From assembly GCA_012798935.1 (NCBI GenBank), contig JAAZMG010000095.1:1-48585 (forward strand): DNA of 48,585 bases. Direction: 5' to 3'. The notes beneath the pieces are model-generated. The model searched no databases and was not told where the DNA came from. It saw nothing but the letters and a program-made list of their open reading frames with translations. Shown here in pieces: positions 8,840 through 16,023 of the stretch. Position 1 is the stretch's first letter; every line of letters starts with the position of its first letter. The DNA is from Tissierellia bacterium. Its GTDB lineage: Bacteria > Bacillota > Clostridia > Tissierellales > Tepidimicrobiaceae. The position numbers were made by a program, and so were the translations under genes.

Positions 8840-9088
8840 ATGGATTATGAAAAAGAACTTAATGCTTTAAGAGATAATCTTGAAAAGGCAAAAAGCTTAA
8901 AATATAAAGCTGAAGCAAGATTAGAGCAGCTTAATAATCAACAACAAGAAATAATCAAAGAATTAAAAGATTTAGGAGTAAACCCAGAAGATTTGGAAGA
9001 GGAAATCAAAAAGTTAAAATCAGAAATAGACAAACTATTTGAAGAAGCTAATACCTTGCTACCAAAAGATATTTTAGAAAAGAAGTGA
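8840..9088 (+). CDS. Small coiled-coil protein between the two ATPase halves
   Basis: The 82-residue, highly charged, cysteine-free protein consists almost entirely of predicted helix: two heptad-rich segments (about residues 3-44 and 51-72) broken by GVNPED. AGGAGG precedes the ATG. The gene lies 13 nt after the Walker-A half and 4 nt before the Walker-B half. I do not recognise the family. By position and shape it may complete the descending coil of the split Rad50-like molecule or clamp the two halves, but that is inference. Confidence 0.75.
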   Translation: MDYEKELNALRDNLEKAKSLKYKAEARLEQLNNQQQEIIKELKDLGVNPEDLEEEIKKLKSEIDKLFEEANTLLPKDILEKK

Positions 9089-9092
9089 TATA

Positions 9093-9749
9093 ATGATTAA
9101 CAATTACGAAGAATTGGATAATTATTTATCCAAAATCAATTCTTATATTTCCAAAGAACAAGGCAAAAAAGAAAAAATATTAGAACAAATTGATGAAAAT
9201 AAGGAATTAATAAAAAACATTCAGTTAGAATCTAACCTTATAGAAAAGGTAAGCTTACTTCTGCAAAAAACTTCTGAATTCGCAAGAAACCAAGCAAAAA
9301 AACAGATTGAATCTTTGGTAACTAATTGCTTACAGTATATATTTGAAAATAGTATTGAATTTGAAATTGAAATTGAGGAACTATATGGTAAACCAAATGC
9401 AGAATTTTATGTTACCACAAAAATAGATGATACAATAATTAAAACCAAGCCTGAACAATCTCGGGGTGGAGGGGTTGTGGATATAATATCTCTAGCACTA
9501 CGTATAGCTTTTCTCCAAGTCCATAAACCCAAAATAGAAGGGCCTCTTATTTTAGATGAACCGGCTAAACATGTAAGTGAAGATTATATATTTAATGTTG
9601 CAGATTTTTTAAAAAGAACATCAGAGATGTTTGAAAGACAAATTATTATGGTCACCCATAATAATCACCTTTCATCTATTGGTACAAAAGCATATAAAAT
9701 TCATATGAAAGGAACAGAAAGTCATCTAGAAAAAATAACACCTTATTAA
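9093..9749 (+). CDS. C-terminal half of a split SbcC/Rad50-like ATPase (ABC signature, Walker B)
   Basis: The 218-residue protein opens with a short coiled coil (about 1-75). It then shows an ABC-type signature, SRGGGVVDIISLALRIA from residue 123, Walker B PLILDEP (151-157), D-loop-like AKHVS and an H-loop VTHNN with H189. These are exactly the elements missing from the protein at 7384-8826. It contains no Walker A. It follows the 82-residue coil gene by 4 nt with only a weak ribosome site, suggesting translational coupling. It probably assembles with the N-terminal half and the SbcD-like nuclease into an ATP-gated DNA-end processing complex. Confidence 0.8.
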   Translation: MINNYEELDNYLSKINSYISKEQGKKEKILEQIDENKELIKNIQLESNLIEKVSLLLQKTSEFARNQAKKQIESLVTNCLQYIFENSIEFEIEIEELYGKPNAEFYVTTKIDDTIIKTKPEQSRGGGVVDIISLALRIAFLQVHKPKIEGPLILDEPAKHVSEDYIFNVADFLKRTSEMFERQIIMVTHNNHLSSIGTKAYKIHMKGTESHLEKITPY

Positions 9750-9754
9750 TCTTC

Positions 9755-9783
9755 TTGACATATTTGGCTAAAAGTAATAAAAT
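9755..9783 (+). promoter_or_regulatory. Sigma-A promoter of rny
   Basis: TTGACA (9755-9760), a 17-bp spacer and TAAAAT (9778-9783) form a near-consensus promoter starting 6 nt after the ATPase cassette stop. The predicted start near 9790 gives rny a leader of about 135 nt. Confidence 0.75.
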
Positions 9784-9824
9784 GAAATCGTACCTAGCTA
9801 TACAAAATTATATGTGTAGACTCT

Positions 9825-9858
9825 ATAAGCCGAGACTACTCGGTTTATATTTTTATTC
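9825..9858 (+). terminator. Terminator-like hairpin inside the rny leader (possible attenuator)
   Basis: ATAAGCCGAG (9825-9834) pairs with CTCGGTTTAT (9839-9848) across ACTA, with one G-U pair, and is followed by ATTTTTATTC. It lies about 35 nt after the predicted start of the 9755-9783 promoter, so it would act on rny transcription itself. It could also end a short RNA of about 65 nt. Confidence 0.5.
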
Positions 9859-9925
9859 AATGTTTGAACTAAAAGAGTATGTGGTATGAAACTTGAAAAC
9901 TAAATAGAATAGGAGGTGCATCGTT

Positions 9926-11455
9926 ATTGAAGTTGTTTATGTAATTGTAAGTGCTGTTGCAGGAATTGTAATTGGTTTTTATATAAGAAAAACCATAGGT
10001 GAAGGAAAAATTAATAGTGCCGAGGAGTTATCAAGGCGAATTATAGAAGATGCAAATAGGGATGCTGAAACACATAAAAAAGAGCTCCTGCTAGAAGCAA
10101 AAGAAGAGATTCACCAAATAAGAATTGAAAATGAAAAGGAGAACAGAGAGAGAAGGGCCGAAATTCAAAAACTGGAAAGACGTATAATGCATAAAGAGGA
10201 AGCTATTGATAGAAAGAGTGACTCTCTTGAAAGAAAAGAAGAAGCTATTAATAAAAGGTCTAAAAAGTTAGACGAGAAGGAAAATCTCATTGATGAATTA
10301 TATAATAAACAAGTTGAAGAATTAGAAAGGCTATCAGGTTTAACCTCTGATGAAGCAAAAGAGATATTATTAAATGACATTAAAAAAGAAATAGCACATG
10401 AGTCAGCTATAATGATAAAAGAAATGGAAAATAAAGCAAGAGAAGAAGCAGAGAAAAAAGCAAAAGAAGTTATATCCTGTGCAATTCAAAAATGTGCTGC
10501 TGATCATGTTGCTGAATCTACTGTAACAGTTGTCGCCTTACCAAACGATGAAATGAAAGGCAGAATAATAGGTAGGGAAGGCAGAAATATTAGAACCCTT
10601 GAAACTTTGACGGGTATTGATTTAATAATAGACGATACCCCAGAAGCAGTAGTATTGTCTGGTTTTGATCCTATAAGAAGGGAAGTTGCAAGAATTGCTC
10701 TTGAAAAATTAATAATAGATGGAAGAATCCATCCAGCAAGAATTGAAGAAATGGTAGAAAAAGCTAAGAAAGAAGTAGATAATGTTATCAGAAAAGAAGG
10801 GGAACAAGCAGCTTTTGAAACTGGAATTCATGGTCTACATTCAGAGTTAATAAAACTACTGGGTAGATTGAAATATAGAACAAGCTATGGGCAAAATGTG
10901 CTTAGACATTCTATTGAAGTGGCACATCTTGCAGGAATTATGGCTGCTGAATTAGGTACTGATGTAAAAGTAGCTAAAAGAGCCGGTCTTCTACATGATA
11001 TAGGTAAAGCTGTAGACCATGAGGTAGAAGGTCCTCATGTGGATATTGGTGTTGATTTAGCTAGAAGATATAAAGAATCAAAAGAAGTTCTTCATGCAAT
11101 TGCGGCCCACCATGGGGATATAGAGCCTGAAACAGTGGAGGCAGTGCTAGTACAAGCAGCTGATGCAATATCCGCAGCAAGACCAGGTGCACGAAGAGAG
11201 ACTTTAGAAGCTTATATTAAAAGATTAGAAAAACTAGAGGAAATTGCTAATTCTTTTGAAGGTATAGAAAAATCCTATGCAGTACAAGCAGGTCGCGAAT
11301 TAAGAATTATGGTAAAACCAGAAAATGTTAGGGATGATGAAATAATTCATACTGCTAGGGAAATTGTTAAAAAAATAGAAGCTGAGCTAGACTATCCTGG
11401 TCAAATAAAGGTAAATGTTATTAGAGAAACCCGTGCTATCGAGTATGCAAAATAA
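9926..11455 (+). CDS. rny: Ribonuclease Y, apparently starting at ATT
   Basis: Membrane-anchored endoribonuclease that initiates mRNA decay in Firmicutes. Read from ATT 9926 it is 509 residues (B. subtilis ~520). It has an N-terminal membrane helix (VVYVIVSAVAGIVIGFYI), a long coiled coil to about residue 200, a KH domain (RIIGREGRNIRTLE) and an HD domain (LLHDIGKA, AAHHGD). It ends in RETRAIEYAK like B. subtilis RNase Y. AGGAGGT at 9911-9917 is 8 nt before the ATT. The frame has a TAG at 9905 and no ATG, GTG or TTG between that stop and the membrane helix. The first in-frame ATG (10187) would delete the anchor and much of the coil. A base-call error near 9920-9930 is the main alternative. 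Confidence 0.93.
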   Translation: MEVVYVIVSAVAGIVIGFYIRKTIGEGKINSAEELSRRIIEDANRDAETHKKELLLEAKEEIHQIRIENEKENRERRAEIQKLERRIMHKEEAIDRKSDSLERKEEAINKRSKKLDEKENLIDELYNKQVEELERLSGLTSDEAKEILLNDIKKEIAHESAIMIKEMENKAREEAEKKAKEVISCAIQKCAADHVAESTVTVVALPNDEMKGRIIGREGRNIRTLETLTGIDLIIDDTPEAVVLSGFDPIRREVARIALEKLIIDGRIHPARIEEMVEKAKKEVDNVIRKEGEQAAFETGIHGLHSELIKLLGRLKYRTSYGQNVLRHSIEVAHLAGIMAAELGTDVKVAKRAGLLHDIGKAVDHEVEGPHVDIGVDLARRYKESKEVLHAIAAHHGDIEPETVEAVLVQAADAISAARPGARRETLEAYIKRLEKLEEIANSFEGIEKSYAVQAGRELRIMVKPENVRDDEIIHTAREIVKKIEAELDYPGQIKVNVIRETRAIEYAK

Positions 11456-11533
11456 AATATAAACATAGAATTTAAACACTATTTAAATTAAATTTATATA
11501 AAAATTCTTTTTTCATAATATTTTCAAAATAAA

Positions 11534-11560
11534 AGAGGATTTTAACATTATCTGTAGAAT
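11534..11560 (+). promoter_or_regulatory. Sigma-H promoter of spoVS
   Basis: AGAGGATTT (11534-11542), an 11-bp spacer and GTAGAAT (11554-11560) match the sigma-H consensus RnAGGAwww-N11/12-RnnGAAT at every defined position. B. subtilis spoVS is known to be sigma-H dependent, so this fits early-sporulation expression of both spoVS copies. Confidence 0.75.
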
Positions 11561-11611
11561 AAATAATATAAACATAAAATATATTAAAATAGTGTAGAGG
11601 GGGATATTTTA

Positions 11612-11872
11612 ATGGATATATTAAAAGTATCAGCAAAATCAAGTCCAAATTCTGTAGCAGGAGCACTAGCCGGAGTTTTAAGAGAAAAAGGCAATGCGGA
11701 AATCCAAGCAATTGGAGCAGGTGCTTTAAATCAAGCAGTTAAGGCAGTAGCTATAGCACGAGGTTTTGTTGCACCTAGTGGAATCGATCTTATTTGTATA
11801 CCAGCTTTTACTGACATCGAAATTGATGGTGAAGAAAGGACAGCTATCAAATTGATTGTTGAACCAAGATAA
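11612..11872 (+). CDS. spoVS: Stage V sporulation protein S, copy 1
   Basis: Small Alba-like sporulation protein of 86 residues (the family is normally 86), from MDILKVSAKSSPNSVAGALA to AIKLIVEPR. In B. subtilis it influences septation, chromosome organisation and coat assembly. A GGGGG-type ribosome site precedes the ATG and a sigma-H promoter candidate lies about 50 nt upstream. A second copy begins 19 nt after its stop. Confidence 0.95.
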   Translation: MDILKVSAKSSPNSVAGALAGVLREKGNAEIQAIGAGALNQAVKAVAIARGFVAPSGIDLICIPAFTDIEIDGEERTAIKLIVEPR

Positions 11873-11891
11873 TCTTAAGGGGGATGTTTTA

Positions 11892-12152
11892 ATGGATGTA
11901 TTAAAAGTAGCAGCAAAGTCAAGTCCAAATTCAGTAGCAGGGGCACTAGCCGGAGTTTTAAGAGAAAAAGGCAGTGCAGAATTACAAGCAATTGGAGCAG
12001 GTGCTCTAAATCAAGCAGTTAAGGCAGTAGCTATAGCGCGGGGTTTTGTTGCACCTAGTGGAATCGATCTTATTTGTATACCAGCTTTTACTGACATCGA
12101 AATTGATGGTGAAGAAAGAACGGCAATTAAATTAATTGTTGAACCAAGATAA
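11892..12152 (+). CDS. spoVS: Stage V sporulation protein S, copy 2
   Basis: Also 86 residues, differing from copy 1 at only four positions (I3V, S7A, N28S, I31L); residues 32-86 are identical. The start is the ATG at 11892 after GGGGG; an upstream in-frame ATG at 11856 lies inside copy 1 and is not credible. The nucleotide sequences differ at about 17 of 261 positions by eye, and the repeat unit including the ribosome site is 280 bp, so this is a fairly recent tandem duplication. A strong terminator follows. Confidence 0.93.
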   Translation: MDVLKVAAKSSPNSVAGALAGVLREKGSAELQAIGAGALNQAVKAVAIARGFVAPSGIDLICIPAFTDIEIDGEERTAIKLIVEPR

Positions 12153-12157
12153 TCTTA

Positions 12158-12207
12158 ATAAAATAATAGGAAGCCTGCTAATATTAGCAGGCTTCCTATT
12201 ATTTTAT
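12158..12207 (+). terminator. Strong terminator after the spoVS pair
   Basis: Perfect 23-nt arms (12158-12180 and 12185-12207) flank the loop ATAT. The 3' arm ends in a T-rich tract that continues as ATTTGTTTTA. Confidence 0.85.
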
Positions 12208-12235
12208 ATTTGTTTTACCTTAAAACAAATGATTC

Positions 12236-12264
12236 TTGATACCAAGGCTAAGGATGTATATAAT
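12236..12264 (+). promoter_or_regulatory. Sigma-A promoter of the PHP gene
   Basis: TTGATA (12236-12241), a 17-bp spacer and TATAAT (12259-12264) lie directly after the spoVS terminator and 30 nt before the PHP gene start. Confidence 0.75.
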
Positions 12265-12294
12265 ATAGTTACGGTATTAAAAGGAGCGTTTGAT

Positions 12295-13110
12295 ATGATT
12301 TTTGATTTACATGTACATACTACTTATTCCGATGGATTATTTACCCCCGAACAAGTAATAAATTTAGCTATTGAAAAAGGTATGAATGGTATTGCTATTA
12401 CAGATCACGATACTGTACTGGGTATAGAACCAGCTATTGAATACAGTAAAAATATAGATAACTTTTATCTTATTCCAGGTATTGAATTTGGTTGTATATA
12501 TAAGGATGAGGAAGTTCATATATTAGGATACTTTATTGACTATAAATCATCTGATATAATAGATATAACTAAAAAATTGAGAAATTTTAGAGTTATTAGA
12601 GGTTTAGAGATGATAGAGAAGTTAAACAATTTAGGAATAAATTTATCATTAGATCAAGTTAAATCCCCATCAAAAAAAGAATACATTGGAAGACCACATA
12701 TTGCTAGAGCTTTAGTAGAGTTTAGACATACTGATAGTATTACTGAAGCATTCGATAAATATCTTGATAGAGGTAAGCCTGCTTATGTTGAAAGATATAA
12801 ACTGAAAATAGAGGATACTATAAAATTAATACACAGGGTCAATGGTATTGCTGTTCTTGCTCATCCAGGTATATTAAAGAATAAAAAAATAATAAATTAT
12901 TGTATAAAAGCAGGAATTGATGGATTGGAGGCAATACACTCTAAACATAATAAATCTCAAGTTAAATATTTATTAGAGATTGGAAAAAGCCATGGATTAA
13001 TTATAACAGGTGGTTCTGATTGTCATGGTGAAACTGTAAATGGGGAATATCTATTAGGTGAATATTATGTTAATATGAACCATATCCCAATTATGAAAGG
13101 GAGGATATAA
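12295..13110 (+). CDS. PHP-domain phosphoesterase (YciV/TrpH-like)
   Basis: The 271-residue protein has the four PHP metal-binding motifs: DLHVHTTYSDG (residues 4-14), ITDHDT, PGIEF and, towards the end, AVLAHPG and GSDCHGE. The insert with IGRPHIARAL is typical of YciV/TrpH proteins, which act on 3',5'-nucleotide bisphosphates and as 5'-3' exonucleases on short RNA or rRNA ends. ATG 12295 follows AAGGAG at 12281-12286 and its own promoter. Upstream in-frame codons run through the spoVS terminator and are rejected. The padR gene starts directly after its stop. The exact substrate is inferred from the family only. Confidence 0.88.
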   Translation: MIFDLHVHTTYSDGLFTPEQVINLAIEKGMNGIAITDHDTVLGIEPAIEYSKNIDNFYLIPGIEFGCIYKDEEVHILGYFIDYKSSDIIDITKKLRNFRVIRGLEMIEKLNNLGINLSLDQVKSPSKKEYIGRPHIARALVEFRHTDSITEAFDKYLDRGKPAYVERYKLKIEDTIKLIHRVNGIAVLAHPGILKNKKIINYCIKAGIDGLEAIHSKHNKSQVKYLLEIGKSHGLIITGGSDCHGETVNGEYLLGEYYVNMNHIPIMKGRI

Positions 13111-13494
13111 TTGACCAATTATAGAAATCAAAGAAATAGGCAATTCCCTTCTAAAATAAGTACTACTTCTTTTGTAAAGCTATATATTCTTCACTTACTA
13201 AAAGGTAAAGATTATTATGGTAATGAAATTATTGAAGAAATCAAAGGTAGATTAGATAATAAATGGGAACCAAGTCCTGGAATGGTATATCCTCTTCTTC
13301 GAAAACTAGAGGAGGAAGGTTATGTAACTGGGCGATGGGAAGAGCCAGATAAAAGGTCTATAAGAAGGTACCGCCTTACAAATGAAGGATATAAACATTA
13401 TCAGATAATCTTATTACAACACAAGTCAACTTTTGAGGATTCTCTACATATAGTAAAAAATATTCTAAGGGATATATATGGATTGAAACTCTAA
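13111..13494 (+). CDS. PadR-family transcriptional regulator
   Basis: The 127-residue winged-helix regulator has the PadR core FVKLYILHLLKGKDYYGNEI followed by GMVYPLLRKLEEEGYV and GRRYRLT-like wing residues. A C-terminal helix for dimerisation follows. It starts at TTG 13111, immediately after the PHP stop, with GGGAGG just upstream, so PHP and PadR form a two-gene operon. No divergent efflux or lipid gene identifies its target; its own operon or the following aminotransferase are candidates. Confidence 0.9.
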   Translation: MTNYRNQRNRQFPSKISTTSFVKLYILHLLKGKDYYGNEIIEEIKGRLDNKWEPSPGMVYPLLRKLEEEGYVTGRWEEPDKRSIRRYRLTNEGYKHYQIILLQHKSTFEDSLHIVKNILRDIYGLKL

Positions 13495-13541
13495 ACTGTA
13501 AAGTATGTGTTTTTACTTAATTTTTAAAGGGAGGTTTTATT

Positions 13542-14738
13542 GTGGATATAAATCTATCACAAAAAGGATTAAAAATTTCACCATCTGTTACCCTTGATAT
13601 TACTGCAAAAGCAAAAGCTATGAAAGCAGAAGGAATTGATGTAATAAGCTTTGGTGCAGGTGAACCAGATTTTAATACTCCAGAAAATATTAGAAAAGAA
13701 GGTATTAGAGCTATAGAAGAAGGTTTAACAAGATACACCTCTACATCTGGAATTATTGAGTTGAAAAAAGCTATTTGCAAAAAACTAAAAAAAGAAAACA
13801 ACTTAAATTATTCACCAAATAATATTATAGTATCAAGTGGAGCGAAACACTCTATTTATAATGCTTTAATGGCTATTATAAACCCAGGAGATGAAGTGAT
13901 TGTAGCTTTACCTTATTGGGTAAGTTATCCTGAAATGATTAAAATTGCAGGGGGCCAACCAGTATATATACAAACAGAGGAAGAAAATAATTTTAAGTTT
14001 ACCATCTCTGATTTAAATAGAGTTTTAACTAATAAAACAAAAGCTATAATATTAAATAGTCCAAGTAATCCTACTGGTTCAATATATGAAGAAAAGGAGT
14101 TAAAAGAAATTGCTAGTTGGGCAGTTAAAAACAATATCTTTGTTATCTCTGACGAAATATATGAAAAGCTAGTATATGATGGAAAACATATAAGTATTGC
14201 ATCTTTTAATGAAGATATTAAAAATTTAACTATTGTAATAAATGGTATGTCAAAAGCCTATGCAATGACTGGTTGGAGAATAGGATATGCAGCAGCTCAT
14301 GAAGATATTATAAAAGTTATGGGTAATATTCAAAGTCATACTACCTCAAATCCTTGTTCTATATCTCAATACGCTAGTGTAGCAGGATTATTAGGAGACC
14401 AAGAAGGTATTGAGGAAATGAAAAATCATTTCATGAAAAGAAGAGATTATATGGCAAACACTATAAATTCAATTAAAGGTTTAAGCTGTAGGAAACCAAA
14501 AGGTGCTTTCTATATAATGGTCAACATTACCAATATAAAGGGAAAAAACATAGAAAATACAAAGATAGACAGTTCCTTAGACTTTGCAAAATTGCTTCTT
14601 GATAAAGGGAAGGTTGCTGTAATACCTGGAATAGGTTTTGGAGATGATGACTATATTAGATTATCCTATGCTACATCTATGGAAAATATTGAAAAAGGAC
14701 TTGAAAGGATTAGAGATGTTATTAAAAATGTTAATTAA
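13542..14738 (+). CDS. Class I PLP-dependent aminotransferase (aspartate aminotransferase type)
   Basis: The 398-residue fold-type I transaminase has PLP lysine K238 in MSKAYAMTGWRIG. The substrate/cofactor residues N176 of NPTG, D204 and Y207 (ISDEIYEKL), and the conserved arginine near FGDDDYIRLSYA are also present. It best matches the Ig subfamily of aspartate aminotransferases (AspB/AspC-like), moving amino groups between aspartate and 2-oxoglutarate, with possible action on aromatic substrates. The start is GTG 13542 after GGGAGG. It stands apart from the PHP-PadR pair by 47 bp and is followed by an inverted repeat. Confidence 0.92.
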   Translation: MDINLSQKGLKISPSVTLDITAKAKAMKAEGIDVISFGAGEPDFNTPENIRKEGIRAIEEGLTRYTSTSGIIELKKAICKKLKKENNLNYSPNNIIVSSGAKHSIYNALMAIINPGDEVIVALPYWVSYPEMIKIAGGQPVYIQTEEENNFKFTISDLNRVLTNKTKAIILNSPSNPTGSIYEEKELKEIASWAVKNNIFVISDEIYEKLVYDGKHISIASFNEDIKNLTIVINGMSKAYAMTGWRIGYAAAHEDIIKVMGNIQSHTTSNPCSISQYASVAGLLGDQEGIEEMKNHFMKRRDYMANTINSIKGLSCRKPKGAFYIMVNITNIKGKNIENTKIDSSLDFAKLLLDKGKVAVIPGIGFGDDDYIRLSYATSMENIEKGLERIRDVIKNVN

Positions 14739-14756
14739 TAAATAATTTATTTTAAT

Positions 14757-14795
14757 CAACAATGTTTACGTAATAATATTATGTAAACATTGTTG
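14757..14795. repeat. 19-bp inverted repeat after the aminotransferase gene
   Basis: Arms 14757-14775 and 14777-14795 pair throughout with one G-U. No T-run follows in the + direction (GGCAGAAATT), so it may act as an RNA-stabilising hairpin or operator rather than an intrinsic terminator. Confidence 0.6.
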
Positions 14796-14863
14796 GCAGA
14801 AATTACTATAAATAATAAATCTATTAATTATATATAATTAAAGAAGATAGTTGGTGAATATAC

Positions 14864-15547
14864 ATGAAACGATATTTAAAAAACATGAATGCCTTGTCTG
14901 TTAAAGAAATTGAAAAATTAAATAGCAGTAAGGTTTGCGTTATTGGTTGTGGGGGTTTAGGTGGATACATAATTGAAATGCTAGGAAGGATTGGAGTAGG
15001 ATATATAACAGCTATAGATGGAGATGTTTTTGACGAAACTAACTTAAATAGACAAATAGTAAGTCATGTAGAAAATATTGGAATGGGTAAAGCAGAAGAA
15101 ACTAAAAATAGGATGAAATTAGTCAATCCTCATATACATGTAGAAGCAGTTAAGACCATGTTAGATAATTCTAATGCAACAACCTTACTTAAAGATCATA
15201 ATGTTATTGTAGACGCTTTAGATAGCATTAAAACACGAATTATAGTTCAATCAACATCTACAAAATTAAACATTCCTATGGTTCATGGTGCTATAGGAGG
15301 TTTTTATGGTCAAGTAACTACAATATTTCCTAACGACAAAACTTTAGATTTTCTCTATCCTGAAAATAGTAGAGTAGATAAAGGAGTTGAAGAAGAATTA
15401 GGAAACCCATCTTTTATACCGCCATTGGTAGCTTCTATACAAGTAGCAGAAGTAATAAAAATACTAATTAATAGAGGTGACTTATTAAGGAAAAAAGTCT
15501 TATTCATAGACGTCCTAAACAATAATTTTGATTTAGTAAAATTTTAA
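14864..15547 (+). CDS. HesA/MoeB/ThiF-fold E1-like adenylyltransferase
   Basis: The 227-residue E1-like protein has the nucleotide-binding loop VIGCGGLGG (residues 26-34), the IDGDVFDETNLNRQ motif with its acidic and Arg residues, and VDALDSIKTR. E1-like enzymes adenylate ubiquitin-like sulfur carriers (MoaD, ThiS) or small substrates. Its only cysteines are the two in the nucleotide loop region (VCVIGC). The MoeB-type zinc CxxC pairs and the downstream catalytic cysteine are therefore absent, as in TcdA/CsdL-like members. No ThiS/MoaD, cysteine desulfurase or thiamine/molybdopterin gene is nearby, so the substrate is unknown. The ribosome site is weak. Confidence 0.82.
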   Translation: MKRYLKNMNALSVKEIEKLNSSKVCVIGCGGLGGYIIEMLGRIGVGYITAIDGDVFDETNLNRQIVSHVENIGMGKAEETKNRMKLVNPHIHVEAVKTMLDNSNATTLLKDHNVIVDALDSIKTRIIVQSTSTKLNIPMVHGAIGGFYGQVTTIFPNDKTLDFLYPENSRVDKGVEEELGNPSFIPPLVASIQVAEVIKILINRGDLLRKKVLFIDVLNNNFDLVKF

Positions 15548-15562
15548 TAATATAAATTCTGC

Positions 15563-15604
15563 TAATCCAGATTAACATAAAACATTTTATGTTAATCTGG
15601 ATTA
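15563..15604 (+). terminator. Hairpin after the E1-like gene
   Basis: Perfect 20-nt arms (15563-15582 and 15585-15604) end in TGGATTATTAATTG. The stem is long and AT-rich and the U-tract weak. It begins 16 nt after the stop. Confidence 0.6.
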
Positions 15605-15960
15605 TTAATTGAAAATTTATATTAGCTAAATTAAAATAACAAATTCTAATCTTATACTGACCTTGTATATGTTAATGTATATGTTAATTTTAATATTCTT
15701 ATCATATTAAGTCTATAAAGTAGCTAATAGGTGTTATAAGGCCTTAGCAGCTTATTTAAGAGCTTTATGCTTGTACTATATAAACTATATGTATATACGC
15801 AATTAAGTTCCTTAGACGTCAATTATAAGGGTTGTTTTAAAGCTAATTATTTAAAAATGTATTTTCTTGTAAATATCCTTAAGTTTATGTAAGTATACAA
15901 ACTATGTATTGAATTTGAATTATATTTATATATCGGAAAATAAAGAAAATAAAAAAGAAG
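15605..15960. other. AT-rich non-coding stretch upstream of the recombinase gene
   Basis: I find no open frame of convincing length, tRNA-like fold or riboswitch consensus here. Stops are frequent in all frames. Short near-repeats (GTATATGTTAAT beside ATGTATATGTTAAT, 15663-15690) and several TATA-like tracts are present. Together with the flanking hairpins this makes the longest gene-free gap of the window (15548-16052). Confidence 0.5.
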
Positions 15961-15975
15961 GATTTTTCAAATTTA

Positions 15976-15989
15976 TGTCGAAATATAAT
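15976..15989 (+). promoter_or_regulatory. Spo0A-box-like site next to a -10 box, upstream of the recombinase
   Basis: TGTCGAA (15976-15982) matches the core of the Spo0A box (TTTGTCGAA type). TATAAT follows at 15984-15989. I see no good -35 box at 17 bp, so promoter activity is uncertain. Spo0A control is an inference from the motif alone. Confidence 0.35.
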
Positions 15990-16023
15990 ATTAGTCACAA
16001 AATATCTATTTTGTGACTAATAT
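15988..16023. repeat. 16-bp perfect inverted repeat before the recombinase gene
   Basis: Arms 15988-16003 and 16008-16023 with loop ATCT are perfectly complementary. They end 29 nt before the ATG and overlap the TATAAT at 15984-15989. It could be a regulator-binding operator, an early hairpin in the leader or a Xer-type binding element; none can be decided from sequence. Confidence 0.6.

Noticed and set aside
10187..10189. ATG 10187 as start of rny
   Set aside because: It would remove the membrane helix and over 80 residues of conserved coiled coil that are encoded in frame upstream.
12136..12294. Extended N-terminus for the PHP protein
   Set aside because: The extension overlaps the spoVS end, runs through a strong terminator and lies upstream of the PHP promoter.
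14757..14795. Inverted repeat as a standard intrinsic terminator
   Set aside because: No T-run follows on the + strand, so it was listed only as a repeat.
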